From Pseudoflavonifractor sp. MSJ-30 (lineage in GTDB: Bacteria > Bacillota > Clostridia > Oscillospirales > Oscillospiraceae): a stretch of 64,000 nucleotides of DNA. The notes under the pieces are model-generated. The model searched no databases and had not been told where the DNA came from. It saw only the letters and a program-made list of their open reading frames with translations. Positions 26,935 through 35,484 of this stretch are shown in pieces (position 1 is the stretch's first letter; every line of letters begins with the position of its first letter). The translations under genes and the position numbers were made by a program. The stretch is taken from NCBI RefSeq assembly GCF_018918045.1, contig NZ_JAHLPU010000051.1, forward strand, positions 143,516 to 207,515, read 5' to 3'.

Positions 26935-28212
26935 ATGCAGTTTCAAAAGAAGGAAAAGCGGCAGACAACCGTTCGCTTTGATAGCCACCATGTCAGGCTA
27001 CGCACCGGAGAGGTACAGAGAAAAACCGGCAGCTATATGTACCGCTGGACAGACAAGCTCGGAAAACGTAATACCATATACGCTGCAACATTGGAAGATC
27101 TCCGGGAGCAGGAGGAACAGATTCTTGTTGATCAGCATGACGGCATCAAAGCCAATATCAAAAATGTCACGGTGAATGATGTATATGAGCTTTGGTGCCA
27201 ACTGAAAAGAGGCATCAAGGACAGCACCATGAAAAACTACATTTATATGTATGAGCTGTTTGTGAAGCCAACTTTCGGAAAGAAGAAGCTGGTACAGGTG
27301 AAAAAATCGGATGTGCGCCGATTCTATAACCAGCTCATCGACGATAAGGTTCTGAAGCCGTCTACGGTAGATGTCATCCATAATATCGTCCACCAAGTAT
27401 TTCAGATAGCCGTTGATGACGATATGATTCGCAGCAACCCTGCGGCCAATATGCTTCGGGAAATCAAAATGGCGCACGGTTCGGAAATCGAGAAAAGAAA
27501 GGCTTTGACCCTTGAGCAGGAAGAATTGTTTCTTGGTTATCTGGCCAGAACTCCCAAATACCAGCACTGGTATCCTGTCTTTTATATTATGGCGAACACC
27601 GGGATGCGTGTGGGGGAAATCACTGGTCTGCGCTGGTGCGATGTGGATATGGAAAACGGCATCATCAGCGTGAACCATACGCTGGTGTACTACAACCACA
27701 GAGATGAGAAGGGCTGCTACTTCTCCATCAATACACCTAAGACAAAAGCCGGTATTCGGGAAATTCCCATGACCGAAGGTGTGAAGCAGGCATTCCTCAT
27801 GGAAAAGGAGTTCCAAGAGGAGTGCGGAATGAAAAGTGTCAGCCACATTGAGGGGTATTCAGACTTCGTGTTTGTTAATCGGAACGGCGAGGTGCAGCAT
27901 CAAGGCACACTGAATAAGGCTCTGCAACGGATCATGCGCGATTGTAACAGCGAGGTCCTTGAGAAAAAGGGCGTAGACTCCGATCCGGTTCTTCTACCTA
28001 AGTTCTCGTGCCATGTGCTACGGCATACATTCGCTACAAGAATGTGCGAGAGCGGTCTGAATGTAAAGGTCGTGCAGTCTGTGCTTGGTCACGCCGATGT
28101 AACGACCACGCTCGATATTTATGTGACGGTCACGAACGACCTGAAGAAACGAGAAATCACAGCCTTTGAAACATATTTGAAAACCGGAGCCAAGCAAATG
28201 GCAAATGTATAA
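26935..28212 (+). CDS. int: Tyrosine integrase (Tn916 family)
   Basis: A 425-residue site-specific recombinase. An N-terminal arm-binding domain (residues 1-70) precedes a SAM-like core-binding domain (about 80-170) and the catalytic domain. The catalytic residues are visible: Arg225 in NTGMRVGEITG, His360 and Arg363 in HVLRHTFATRM, His386 in LGHADVTTT, and the nucleophile Tyr396 in LDIYVTVT. AAGGAG stands 9 bases before the ATG at 26935; an in-frame GTG at 26926 is too close to it. The gene is followed by a terminator, which probably marks the right end of the ICE within the next 100 bases. Confidence 0.93.
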   Translation: MQFQKKEKRQTTVRFDSHHVRLRTGEVQRKTGSYMYRWTDKLGKRNTIYAATLEDLREQEEQILVDQHDGIKANIKNVTVNDVYELWCQLKRGIKDSTMKNYIYMYELFVKPTFGKKKLVQVKKSDVRRFYNQLIDDKVLKPSTVDVIHNIVHQVFQIAVDDDMIRSNPAANMLREIKMAHGSEIEKRKALTLEQEELFLGYLARTPKYQHWYPVFYIMANTGMRVGEITGLRWCDVDMENGIISVNHTLVYYNHRDEKGCYFSINTPKTKAGIREIPMTEGVKQAFLMEKEFQEECGMKSVSHIEGYSDFVFVNRNGEVQHQGTLNKALQRIMRDCNSEVLEKKGVDSDPVLLPKFSCHVLRHTFATRMCESGLNVKVVQSVLGHADVTTTLDIYVTVTNDLKKREITAFETYLKTGAKQMANV

Positions 28213-28220
28213 TATGGTTC

Positions 28221-28270
28221 TCTCCCCCTTGCGGTCGCAAAATCTGCGATTGCAGGGGGATTTCTCTTTT
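28221..28270 (+). terminator. Terminator after int
   Basis: CTCCCCCTTGC with the inner GGTCGCA pairs with TGCGATT and GCAGGGGGA, and is followed by TTTCTCTTTTT (to 28270). The ICE right end should lie nearby, but no direct repeat that would identify the attachment site is visible because the left end is outside the window. Confidence 0.7.
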
Positions 28271-28337
28271 TGCACATTTCTCTTATTTTGAGGTTTTTCT
28301 TATACTGTTAGCAGTACGCAGGAAGGGCGGCAACAGT

Positions 28338-29729
28338 ATGGAAAACAGTTTGGCAAATAAGAAACCTTGGCTTGTAGTTGACTGGTCAGAAAGAAACGGC
28401 AGCATCTCACCGGATGATGTACCCTATGGTTCTAAAAAACTATATTGGTGGCATGGCAGTTGTGGCCATGAGTGGCAGGCCAGCGCAAAGGCAAGATCAA
28501 GCGGTGAGAATTGCCCGATTTGCAGTAATGCCAGAATCGTTGCGGGTATCAATGACCTTGCGAGTTTGAAACCGGAACTACTGAAAGAATGGTCGCCGAA
28601 GAATACCATCCAACCAACAGAGATCGGTGTTGGCTCTCATAAGAAAGTGCTTTGGATAGGAGCTTGCGGACATGAGTGGAGCGCAGAAATCCGAAATCGC
28701 GTCAGGGGAGCTGGTTGCCCCTACTGTTCGCACAATGCAGTCCTTCAAGGATTTAACGACCTTGCAACTGTACTGCCGCAGGTTGCAAAGGAGTGGTCGC
28801 CTCGAAACGCACCGCTCAAGCCAACACAGGTAACGCCTTATGCAAATCGGAAAGTTTGGTGGAACTGCGAACAGGGCCATGAGTGGTTTACGCTCATATC
28901 TACACGGGCTTATGGAAGCAAATGCCCTTATTGCAGCGGAATAAAATTGCTGAAGGGATTCAATGATTTAGCTTCGCTCCATCCGCAGCTCGCATTGGAA
29001 TGGTCACAAAAAAACGGCACATTATTGCCGGAGGATGTCAACGAGCGCTCCACCAAAAATGTCTGGTGGAAGTGCAGTACCTGCGGACATGAGTATAGGG
29101 CGGTAATCAAATCCAAAGTTCATGGGTTAAAATGCCCAGTATGCACGAGGAACGCTGTGTTGCCTGGTTATAGCGATTTAGCAACTACAGACCCGGAGCT
29201 GGCACAGGAATGGAATGCGGCAAAAAACACAAGAAAGCCCACAGAGATATCAAGACTGTCACAGTACCCGGTTTGGTGGAAAGGCATTTGCGGGCATGAA
29301 TGGAAGGATAAAGTGTTTCACCGTGCAGTTGAAGGGGCTGGCTGCATCTACTGCGAGAAAGCATTTCTTAAGGAGCTGCCATATCTGCTTGTAACGATGT
29401 ATGCAAAGCAATATGGGCTTGCGACACGCACAGACGACGAAAAACTGATTGGGGCACGGATCGATGCGGTTATCCCGGAACTGCGGCTTGCGTTTGCCTT
29501 TTCTCAAAAAGGCACTGATAGAGAAGCCAAAGTTGAGGAGGTTCTTCGCTTCCTGTGCAAAGCGAAAAGGATACAGTTATTTGTGATACGGCAGAAAGAC
29601 CCGATTGCGCTTGCCACAGAAATCAAGCAAGCCTTCACTAAGGCAAACCTATTTATAAATTCGGATAGTCAAAGGGATGTTGCCCATCTTCGGAAGCGAT
29701 ACTTTGCTCAAAAGAACAATGGAAACTAA
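28338..29729 (+). CDS. Zinc-ribbon array protein (DUF4379 type)
   Basis: A 463-residue protein with five copies of a treble-clef-like repeat of about 65 residues, each W..[ST/N]CGHEW......R..G..CP.C followed by .NDLA...P.L..EWS..N. A sixth, shorter knuckle (AGCIYC) ends the array near residue 345. This is the DUF4379 pattern, often linked to nucleases. The C-terminal 110 residues contain GARIDAVIPELRLAFAFSQKG, resembling a PD-(D/E)xK strand, but with Phe where the second acidic residue would be. The nuclease, if one, may be inactive. GGAAGGGCGG precedes the ATG. It is convergent with an XRE gene over a shared hairpin. Confidence 0.75.
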   Translation: MENSLANKKPWLVVDWSERNGSISPDDVPYGSKKLYWWHGSCGHEWQASAKARSSGENCPICSNARIVAGINDLASLKPELLKEWSPKNTIQPTEIGVGSHKKVLWIGACGHEWSAEIRNRVRGAGCPYCSHNAVLQGFNDLATVLPQVAKEWSPRNAPLKPTQVTPYANRKVWWNCEQGHEWFTLISTRAYGSKCPYCSGIKLLKGFNDLASLHPQLALEWSQKNGTLLPEDVNERSTKNVWWKCSTCGHEYRAVIKSKVHGLKCPVCTRNAVLPGYSDLATTDPELAQEWNAAKNTRKPTEISRLSQYPVWWKGICGHEWKDKVFHRAVEGAGCIYCEKAFLKELPYLLVTMYAKQYGLATRTDDEKLIGARIDAVIPELRLAFAFSQKGTDREAKVEEVLRFLCKAKRIQLFVIRQKDPIALATEIKQAFTKANLFINSDSQRDVAHLRKRYFAQKNNGN

Positions 29730-29730
29730 A

Positions 29731-29759
29731 AAGAGGAACTGCGACTTGCAGTTCCTCTT
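29731..29759. terminator. Bidirectional terminator between convergent genes
   Basis: AAGAGGAACTGC (29731-29742) and GCAGTTCCTCTT (29748-29759) form a perfect 12-base stem with a 5-base loop, flanked by A- and T-rich tracts on both sides. It serves the zinc-ribbon gene on the plus strand and the XRE gene on the minus strand. Confidence 0.8.
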
Positions 29760-30081
29760 AGTTCTTTTGATTCGTTTTTACTGCATGGGCAAGCAGCATA
29801 TTGAGTGCGTCTTGCTTTGCTCGCTCATCAGCTTTTCGTGATGCGATCAACAAGCTGAGTTCATATTCAGACAGTGTAGAGTCCTCGATGTCCTGCCTTC
29901 CCAGCAGGTAGTCAACCGTTACGCCAAAAATATCTGCCAGTTGGATCAGAATGTCAATGGAAGGCTGCCTGGAGCCGGTTTCATAACGGGAGTAAACCAC
30001 GGAGGATACGCCCAATGCGGAGGCCACTTCTGCCTGTGTAAGACCCTTGCGAGTGCGAATATCCTTGATGTTCACAGGCAC
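29758..30081 (-). CDS. XRE-family regulator (divergent pair, minus)
   Basis: A 107-residue regulator with a Cro/C1 HTH (residues 5-60: IRTRKGLTQAEVASALGVSSVVYSRYETGSRQPSIDILIQLADIFGVTVDYLLG) and a helical tail (SLLIASRKADERAKQDALNMLL) that probably dimerises. Ribosome site GGAGG lies on the minus strand before the ATG. It is divergent from a second XRE gene with which it shares high sequence similarity, including the RKADERAKQDA tail. The shared control region holds three related operators. Confidence 0.88.
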   Translation of the reverse strand: MPVNIKDIRTRKGLTQAEVASALGVSSVVYSRYETGSRQPSIDILIQLADIFGVTVDYLLGRQDIEDSTLSEYELSLLIASRKADERAKQDALNMLLAHAVKTNQKN

Positions 30082-30107
30082 GACCTCCTTCCAATATACT
30101 ATATTAA

Positions 30108-30188
30108 ATTATACTACCGGAACGGAATGCAATGTACTACCGTATCGGTAAATAGCTCGTTGACCAGATACCGTTTTGGTAGTATCAT
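30108..30188. promoter_or_regulatory. Divergent promoter region with three matching operators
   Basis: Three sites of the form TACCG-N3-CGGTA stand at 30115-30127 (last half imperfect), 30138-30150 (perfect) and 30169-30181 (one mismatch). The plus-strand promoter is TTGACC (30160-30165), 17-base spacer, TATCAT (30183-30188), with the third operator inside the spacer. The minus-strand -10 is TATAAT (30108-30113), directly beside the first operator. A three-operator layout between two repressors resembles a phage genetic switch. Confidence 0.75.
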
Positions 30189-30247
30189 ATTCCGTAGGGG
30201 TAAATGCTTCGTGTCACTTCGCACCATCTCGGAATGCGGAGGAATAC

Positions 30248-30559
30248 ATGAACCTAAAAGAAATACGAGTCAGTCGCAGACTCAAAGTGCAAGAGGTATC
30301 AGACTATCTGAGCTGCTTGCCATCTGTTTACAGCCGTTATGAGAATGGCAAACGAGAGCCATCCATCGATATTCTTCTGAAGCTGTCCAAACTGTACAGC
30401 GTTTCTGTTGATTATCTAATTGGAAATGATGAGGTCATTGACACGAGCATAACCGAAAAAGAAGCTGCAATGATAAGCGCTATGCGTCAGGCGGACGAAC
30501 GAGCCAGACAGGATGCAATTGCCTTGTTAGAGCTGCATACAGTGAATAAGAAAATCTAA
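30248..30559 (+). CDS. XRE-family regulator (divergent pair, plus)
   Basis: A 103-residue paralogue of the divergent regulator: HTH (residues 3-60, EIRVSRRLKVQEVSDYLSCLPSVYSRYENGKREPSIDILLKLSKLYSVSVDYLIG) and a tail, AMRQADERARQDAIALLELH. The recognition helix (LSCLPSVYSRYENG against VSSVVYSRYETG in the partner) shares the core VYSRYE, so both may bind the same TACCG sites. GGAGG at 30238 supports the ATG at 30248; an upstream in-frame start at 30176 lies inside the promoter and is rejected. Confidence 0.85.
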   Translation: MNLKEIRVSRRLKVQEVSDYLSCLPSVYSRYENGKREPSIDILLKLSKLYSVSVDYLIGNDEVIDTSITEKEAAMISAMRQADERARQDAIALLELHTVNKKI

Positions 30560-30603
30560 ACAGAGAGGTGCAAAGTGACAGAAGCTTTGCCCTCTGTATC
30601 TTG

Positions 30604-30636
30604 AAAGGGCACCGTGCAAGCGGTGCTCTTTCTTTT
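30604..30636 (+). terminator. Terminator after the plus-strand XRE gene
   Basis: AAAGGGCACCG (30604-30614) pairs with CGGTGCTCTT (30621-30630) and is followed by TCTTTT. A second hairpin (CAGAGAGG..GCAAAG / CTTTGCCCTCTG, about 30559-30598) lies just before it. The remaining bases to 30845 hold two short palindromes (GCCAAAATGGC, GCCGAAACGGC) and GTCAC...GTGAC at 30778-30805 around a TATAAT. Confidence 0.65.
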
Positions 30637-30845
30637 AAGGTCGCAAGGCAGCACGCACTTTTGTGAGCATCCCTTTTGCGAGGTTAAAAGCAGGAAAAGT
30701 GCGAGCTTGGACACCGTTTTTGCCAAAATGGCTCAGTGAAAAGCGGTTATTGCCGAAACGGCGATGGAAGCAGATGTGTCACCACCTTATAATAATAGTA
30801 GTGACTTATGATCCCTATCTGCTTTGAGAAATGTGCGAGGTTAGA

Positions 30846-31808
30846 ATGGAAGGTTCCGTTTACCAATACTACGCAAATGTCCGAACTGAGCCGGTTGAAT
30901 GGCTATGGTATCCCTATATACCGCTCGGGAAGCTGACGGTGCTCCAAGGCGATCCCGGTGAGGGTAAATCTACATTTGCGTTGAATGTCGTAGCAAGAAT
31001 TACGACAGGACAGCCTATGCCGGATGGTGTTCCTGCTAAAGGAAAGCGTGTTGCGATCTATCAGTGTGCTGAAGACGGTATTGCAGATACAATAAAGCCC
31101 CGTCTCCAGCAGGCCGGAGCGGATTGTGAACGAGTAGCGTATATCATAGACAACGACATTGCATTGACACTGGAGGACGGTCGAATCGAAACAGCGATCA
31201 AGGACACACACGCCAGTGTATTTATTATCGACCCCATTCAGGCATTTATCCCGCCTGATGCAGATATGCAGAGTGCCACCAAGATGCGCTCTGTTCTGCG
31301 GAAGCTGGCAAATATTGCAGACCGCAACAAATGCGCTGTAATTCTCATCGGTCACATGAACAAAGGCGGCAGTAGTAAATCATTGTATCGAGGGCTTGGC
31401 TCTATCGACATTGCTGCTATTGCACGAAGTGTGCTCATGATCTCAAGAGATGAAAGCCGCCCTGACATTCGATACATGTATCCGATAAAATCGAGCCTTG
31501 CTCCGGAAGGACCTGCAATTGCTTTCTCGTTCAAAGAGCATGGCGGAATCGTATGGCACGGCAAATATGATCTGAATACCGCAGAACTCATGGACAGCAT
31601 CACAGTAAAAACAACCAAGCGGGAACGAGCTCGTGCAAAACTGGTTCAGCTTTTGGAGCATGAGGATCGTCCGGCAAAAGAAGTATATGCCGGCCTTGCT
31701 GATATAGGCGTTGGAAGCCGTACTGTTGAGAAAGCAAAAAAAGAACTCCAAGTCACAACTTACCGTTCTGGCGGAAGTTGGTACTGGAGTTTGCCAAAAC
31801 CCAAATAA
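30846..31808 (+). CDS. RepA/AAA_25-type ATPase
   Basis: A 320-residue RecA-fold ATPase. Walker A is GDPGEGKST (about residues 36-44), Walker B is VFIIDPIQAF (about 131-140), and a GHMNKGG-SKSLYRGLGSIDIAAIARSV sensor region follows. The C-terminal 60 residues look like a winged helix (RARAKLVQLLEHEDRPAKEVYAGLADIGVGSRTVEKAKKEL). This arrangement fits hexameric replicative helicases of the RepA/DnaB-like group carried by mobile elements. The ATG at 30846 is preceded by GAGG; a GTG at 30831 is the less likely start. It probably serves replication of the excised element. Confidence 0.82.
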   Translation: MEGSVYQYYANVRTEPVEWLWYPYIPLGKLTVLQGDPGEGKSTFALNVVARITTGQPMPDGVPAKGKRVAIYQCAEDGIADTIKPRLQQAGADCERVAYIIDNDIALTLEDGRIETAIKDTHASVFIIDPIQAFIPPDADMQSATKMRSVLRKLANIADRNKCAVILIGHMNKGGSSKSLYRGLGSIDIAAIARSVLMISRDESRPDIRYMYPIKSSLAPEGPAIAFSFKEHGGIVWHGKYDLNTAELMDSITVKTTKRERARAKLVQLLEHEDRPAKEVYAGLADIGVGSRTVEKAKKELQVTTYRSGGSWYWSLPKPK

Positions 31809-31833
31809 CCAATGATGTTTACCGGGAGATGAG

Positions 31834-32163
31834 ATGATGGAGAACTTGGTTTGGAAAGCCTACTATCACAGTATGAGTGGGCATGAGATTCGGCCATTTA
31901 ACATATTTGAACATGGGAGATTCAGAGAAGAAGTACGGAAGCTCTTGCTGAAATGCACAGAGAAAGAAGCATTCGCTGAGGAGCTGCGCCGTTCGCTTTT
32001 CTACTATTACTGCAGTAAATGTGAATGGGAAGTTGTCATCGGACCTTGGTGCGGAGATCGGGGCACGAAGGAAATCAAAGTCGATGTCTATATGCAGGTC
32101 ATGAACAACTGGGATATCTTCGTGGATTATGTTTGGAACGAAGGAAAGAAGCAAAGACGATGA
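31834..32163 (+). CDS. Unknown 109-aa protein
   Basis: A short protein (MMENLVWKAYYHSMSGHEIRPFNIFEHGRFREEVRKLLLK) with a CSKCEW pair and acidic-aromatic C-terminus (VDVYMQVMNNWDIFVDYVWNEGKK). No known family is recognised. The sequence HEIRPFNIFEHGRF...CSKCEWEVVI...W..F..YVW is the pattern of a small protein often found with ICE recombinases. Its TGA overlaps the next ATG (ATGA at 32160), so it is coupled to the recombinase-like gene downstream. MM at the start leaves a three-base uncertainty. Confidence 0.6.
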   Translation: MMENLVWKAYYHSMSGHEIRPFNIFEHGRFREEVRKLLLKCTEKEAFAEELRRSLFYYYCSKCEWEVVIGPWCGDRGTKEIKVDVYMQVMNNWDIFVDYVWNEGKKQRR

Positions 32164-32672
32164 GTGTGAGCACAGATACAGAGCGGATTTTCCGAATCGG
32201 TGGCTATGTAAAGCGGGCAAAACTGAATCTGCGCAATGAGCGTGAGATAAGAGCCTTTCATCGAAATGCGATTGAAAGACGGTTTGGTGATTTTGAGGGT
32301 GGCACACTCGTGGATGTTTATATCGACATCACCGGTTATAAAGAAACGGCCAAGCGTCCTGAGATGCTGCGGCTTATGCGGGATTGTGCAGATGGAAAAG
32401 TGAATCTGATTTTTGCAGAAACCAAAGGATATTTGAGTGCAAACACACGAGAGTTCTGCTACTGGCTCCATTTCATCTTTAATCTGAAAGAACGGGTAGA
32501 CATCATAACCGACGATGACCAGTTCAACATCAACACGATTCTCAACGCAGACAAGCAGCGTGAGGCACTGATAAAAATGGCTGAAGACTACATTTATCTG
32601 AATCCGCCTGACCACCAGAAGTGGTTGAATGGAGTGGTTTCTGCCATTACAAACTTACGGGAGGACGGATAA
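32160..32672 (+). CDS. Serine-recombinase-like protein lacking the catalytic serine
   Basis: A 170-residue protein that follows the order of a resolvase N-terminal domain: FRIGGYVKRAK (where resolvases have YxRVS), VDVYIDITGYKETAKRPEMLRLMRDCADGKVNLIF (compare vYxDegxSGtsxxRPxfxxMlxdaxxgkxdlIl), then ETKGYLSANTREFCYWL (compare SRFARNxxdxl). The catalytic Ser is absent from the first block and the SRFAR arginines are replaced. The protein ends before a DNA-binding domain. It overlaps the upstream gene by ATGA and lies 4 bases before the intact recombinase, which suggests an accessory subunit. Inference from pattern alignment by eye. Confidence 0.65.
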   Translation: MSVSTDTERIFRIGGYVKRAKLNLRNEREIRAFHRNAIERRFGDFEGGTLVDVYIDITGYKETAKRPEMLRLMRDCADGKVNLIFAETKGYLSANTREFCYWLHFIFNLKERVDIITDDDQFNINTILNADKQREALIKMAEDYIYLNPPDHQKWLNGVVSAITNLREDG

Positions 32673-32676
32673 GGAT

Positions 32677-34629
32677 ATGGCAAAGGATGAAAACAAGGAA
32701 TCGGAAATCCGAGGCGATGAGCAAGAAATCGTAGACCAGCGGCTTCCGGTGTGGCGTCCGCAGGATGCTGATCGAGAATATTACCGGTATGAAACGAAGA
32801 AGAGAATCCAGCATTATACGGTTCCGCCGCAGACTATTTTCCGTCCAGCAAAACCAACGCCTACCATTCGAGATGCAGAGCATAAGCGTGTTGCAGTTTA
32901 TGCCCGTGTGAGTACGAAGAGCAAGGAGCAGGTCTCCTCCATCGAAAACCAAACAAAGTACTATACAGAGAAGATTGCCAAAACGCCCAACTGGGATCTG
33001 GCGGAAATATACAGTGACGAGGGCAAATCCGGCACATCGAAAAAATGGCGTCCAGAGTTCAAACGAATGCTGGAAGATGCGTCGAAGAAGAAAATGGATT
33101 TGATCGTTTGTGCCAGTGTGTCTCGTTTTGCCCGTAACATCTCTGACCTGATTGAGGAAGTGCGGAAACTAAGAACGACGAATCCGTCAAACCCGGTCGG
33201 CGTGTATTTTGAAACGGAGGACCTTTATACGCTGGACCCGAACATCAACGAAAGGCTCCAGATGCAAGGCCTTTTTGCAGAGTGGGAATCCGGCAATAAA
33301 AGTCGCCGCATGATCCTATCCTATGATCAAAGAATCTGCACTGGACAGTTTCCGCTATCCGATCTGCTCGGTTTACGGCACACAATAGAGGGCGGTTTCA
33401 TCATCGAGGAAGAAGAGGCGAAGACGGTTAAGTATATTTTCCTTGCTACGCTGTGTGGGTACACAGCGGAAGAAATCGCAGAGGTGTTGACGGAGAAGCA
33501 ACGGCCAACACTTCGAGGCCGTACTGAATGGACGCCCTCAATGGTGAAAGCAATTATGGAGAACGAACGGCGTTGGGGTGATCTTGAGGTTCGGAAAAGG
33601 GTCGTCATTGACTACAAGGAAAAAGTGACGGCGAAAAACGATGGTCTGAGAGAAGGAGCCTACATCCCCCATTACCATGAGGGAATTGTATCTCCTGAAA
33701 TTGCAAGAGCAGCACATATGATGCGAGCCAGCCGATACAAGTTCGGAAGTGTCCCGGATGTTTATGTGATCGATAGTGGAGCACTGAAAGGCTTCGTCAG
33801 TATCTCCCCGACATGGAGCGGCATCGACAATCGGGCTTTTCAGGATATTTCACGCCAAGTTTACAACGAGGATGAGTTTTGCGAGCTTCAGCGTCGGGCA
33901 AATATCATGAACGGCAGAACACACAGCAATGTCGTTTCCATGACGCTGAATGATTACCGGGTTGCACCCGGTGTCATGTTCATGACCCGTAGTGATCCGC
34001 AGCTTACATTTTCGCAAAGAAGTATGAAATTGAATGCGGTCTGTTGGGAAAAACTTGGGCAGCAGAAATATGTAGAGTTCTTGTACCACCCGGTACTGGA
34101 AGTAATCGCAGTACGAAGCTGCAATGCCACAAACCCCAATGCGGTGCTATGGGACGAAACGAAAAAGTCGGGTCTTCAACTATGTACTTCCGCATTCTCA
34201 AACGCCGTCTATGATAAGCTCGACTGGATGAGAAAGTATAAATTCCGATTCAGAGGCGTGACCCGTGTCAGAGGGGGCGAAAGGATCATTTTCTTTTTTC
34301 TTGATGAACCGCAGATCTTGGTTGGAAAGGATAAAAAGAACCTTGATGCTATGGACACCTCGGATTCAACCGTAAAGTACATTCCCTATAAGGAAAGCGA
34401 GTGTGGCGAAGCGGCTGGTTTGACAGCCGGAATCGCTTACCCTGAGAACTGGCAGGAACAAGTTGGTGTCAGTTATGAGATCAAACAGCAACGAGGGCGT
34501 GTCCTTGATGCGGTGTCTTCAGCAGATATTCGCAACCATGGCACAAAAGTGGTGAACCCTTTTATAGGAGTAATCCCTACACACGGAGAGCTTGAAGATG
34601 AATTAGAACAAATCTATGAGGCAATGTAA
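32677..34629 (+). CDS. Large serine recombinase
   Basis: A 650-residue integrase of the large serine type. After an 80-residue N-terminal extension, the resolvase domain shows YARVSTKSKEQ (Ser79 is the nucleophile), SDEGKSGTSKKWRPEFKRML and ASVSRFARN. A recombinase domain (LSDLLGLRHT..GGFIIEEEEAKTVKYIFLATLCGYTAEEIAEVLT) and a C-terminal region follow; no clear zinc ribbon of the usual CxxC type is seen. GGGAGGACGG before the ATG at 32677 supports the start. It probably moved the accessory block into metG or excises it. The N-terminal extension is unusual. Confidence 0.88.
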   Translation: MAKDENKESEIRGDEQEIVDQRLPVWRPQDADREYYRYETKKRIQHYTVPPQTIFRPAKPTPTIRDAEHKRVAVYARVSTKSKEQVSSIENQTKYYTEKIAKTPNWDLAEIYSDEGKSGTSKKWRPEFKRMLEDASKKKMDLIVCASVSRFARNISDLIEEVRKLRTTNPSNPVGVYFETEDLYTLDPNINERLQMQGLFAEWESGNKSRRMILSYDQRICTGQFPLSDLLGLRHTIEGGFIIEEEEAKTVKYIFLATLCGYTAEEIAEVLTEKQRPTLRGRTEWTPSMVKAIMENERRWGDLEVRKRVVIDYKEKVTAKNDGLREGAYIPHYHEGIVSPEIARAAHMMRASRYKFGSVPDVYVIDSGALKGFVSISPTWSGIDNRAFQDISRQVYNEDEFCELQRRANIMNGRTHSNVVSMTLNDYRVAPGVMFMTRSDPQLTFSQRSMKLNAVCWEKLGQQKYVEFLYHPVLEVIAVRSCNATNPNAVLWDETKKSGLQLCTSAFSNAVYDKLDWMRKYKFRFRGVTRVRGGERIIFFFLDEPQILVGKDKKNLDAMDTSDSTVKYIPYKESECGEAAGLTAGIAYPENWQEQVGVSYEIKQQRGRVLDAVSSADIRNHGTKVVNPFIGVIPTHGELEDELEQIYEAM

Positions 34630-34641
34630 CCGGAGGACAAT

Positions 34642-35484
34642 ATGGATAACGATAATTTTTCCTTTCTCACTGATGCAGAAAGCTCGATAACGGGAGATAA
34701 AACCGAAGGGTACACGCCCAAGGAGCAGGAGCTGATTCATCAACTGGTTCAAGAACGACTGGGCAAGAAAAATGCCATCGAGTTTGAATCTCTCGATGAC
34801 TATGTCGTTCCGCCCAAAATGTTCTTCTCCATGATCAAGAAGCCAGCAGTGAGTATTCGTGCAAACAGAATGGAATTTAGTATGTCAGCGATCCGGCTGT
34901 TTGAAGGAGTACAGCACGTCCTTCCTATGCTCAGTGAGAATAAAAAGCGAATGGTTGTGGCCATCTGTGCGGAAGAAGAAATCTCTTCGATTGAATGGGC
35001 AAGACTAAAGAAAGATAAGTGGGTCAACCGTTCTATATCCTGCCCGGAATATGTCCAAAGCATTTATAAGATGATGAACTGGAACAAGGAGTGTCGGTAC
35101 AAGATCTATGGACGGCTTGCCAATTCTGAGCGAGGGCTGGTTCTGGTATTTGATCTTGCATCCGCTGTTATGTTTGATCCGCTGCCGGAGGAGTACTTTG
35201 ACAAGCACACCGGCAAAATGAAGAAACGCATTGTTAAATACTATCCTGATGAGATCCGCATGAAGTTGGGCAGGAGTTATTCGGATTATGAAGCCCTTCA
35301 GCAACGAAGCAGCTTCGAATCACTATCCGGATACATGGACACCAGCGGAGGCGCTGTTCCCGCTACGGTTTCTGAAGAGCTGGCTGCTTCCATCAGTATG
35401 CAGGAGCAGGAGAAGAAACGGGAGACTTTGTTTGGCACGATTATTGGAAATGGAGGTGACGATGATGTCCGAAACAACGAATGA
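34642..35484 (+). CDS. Unknown 280-aa protein
   Basis: A soluble protein (TPKEQELIHQLVQERLGKKNAIEFESLDDYVVPPKMFFSMIKKPAVSIRANRMEFSMSAIRLFEGVQHVLPMLSE) with several charged helical and beta-like stretches and no recognised motif. It begins 12 bases after the recombinase gene, with CGGAGG before the ATG, and its end overlaps the start of the next gene by 20 bases. The run of four overlapping genes (34642-36126) therefore seems co-translated. A role with the recombinase is possible but unproven. Confidence 0.6.
   Translation: MDNDNFSFLTDAESSITGDKTEGYTPKEQELIHQLVQERLGKKNAIEFESLDDYVVPPKMFFSMIKKPAVSIRANRMEFSMSAIRLFEGVQHVLPMLSENKKRMVVAICAEEEISSIEWARLKKDKWVNRSISCPEYVQSIYKMMNWNKECRYKIYGRLANSERGLVLVFDLASAVMFDPLPEEYFDKHTGKMKKRIVKYYPDEIRMKLGRSYSDYEALQQRSSFESLSGYMDTSGGAVPATVSEELAASISMQEQEKKRETLFGTIIGNGGDDDVRNNE

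Noticed and set aside
1..28212. Relaxase and type IV coupling protein of the ICE
   Set aside because: None of the genes in view has relaxase or VirD4 motifs; they presumably lie left of the window, so transfer ability cannot be judged.
30720..30845. Short palindromes GCCAAAATGGC and GCCGAAACGGC as replication iterons
   Set aside because: Only two unequal units before the RepA-like gene; too few to claim an origin.
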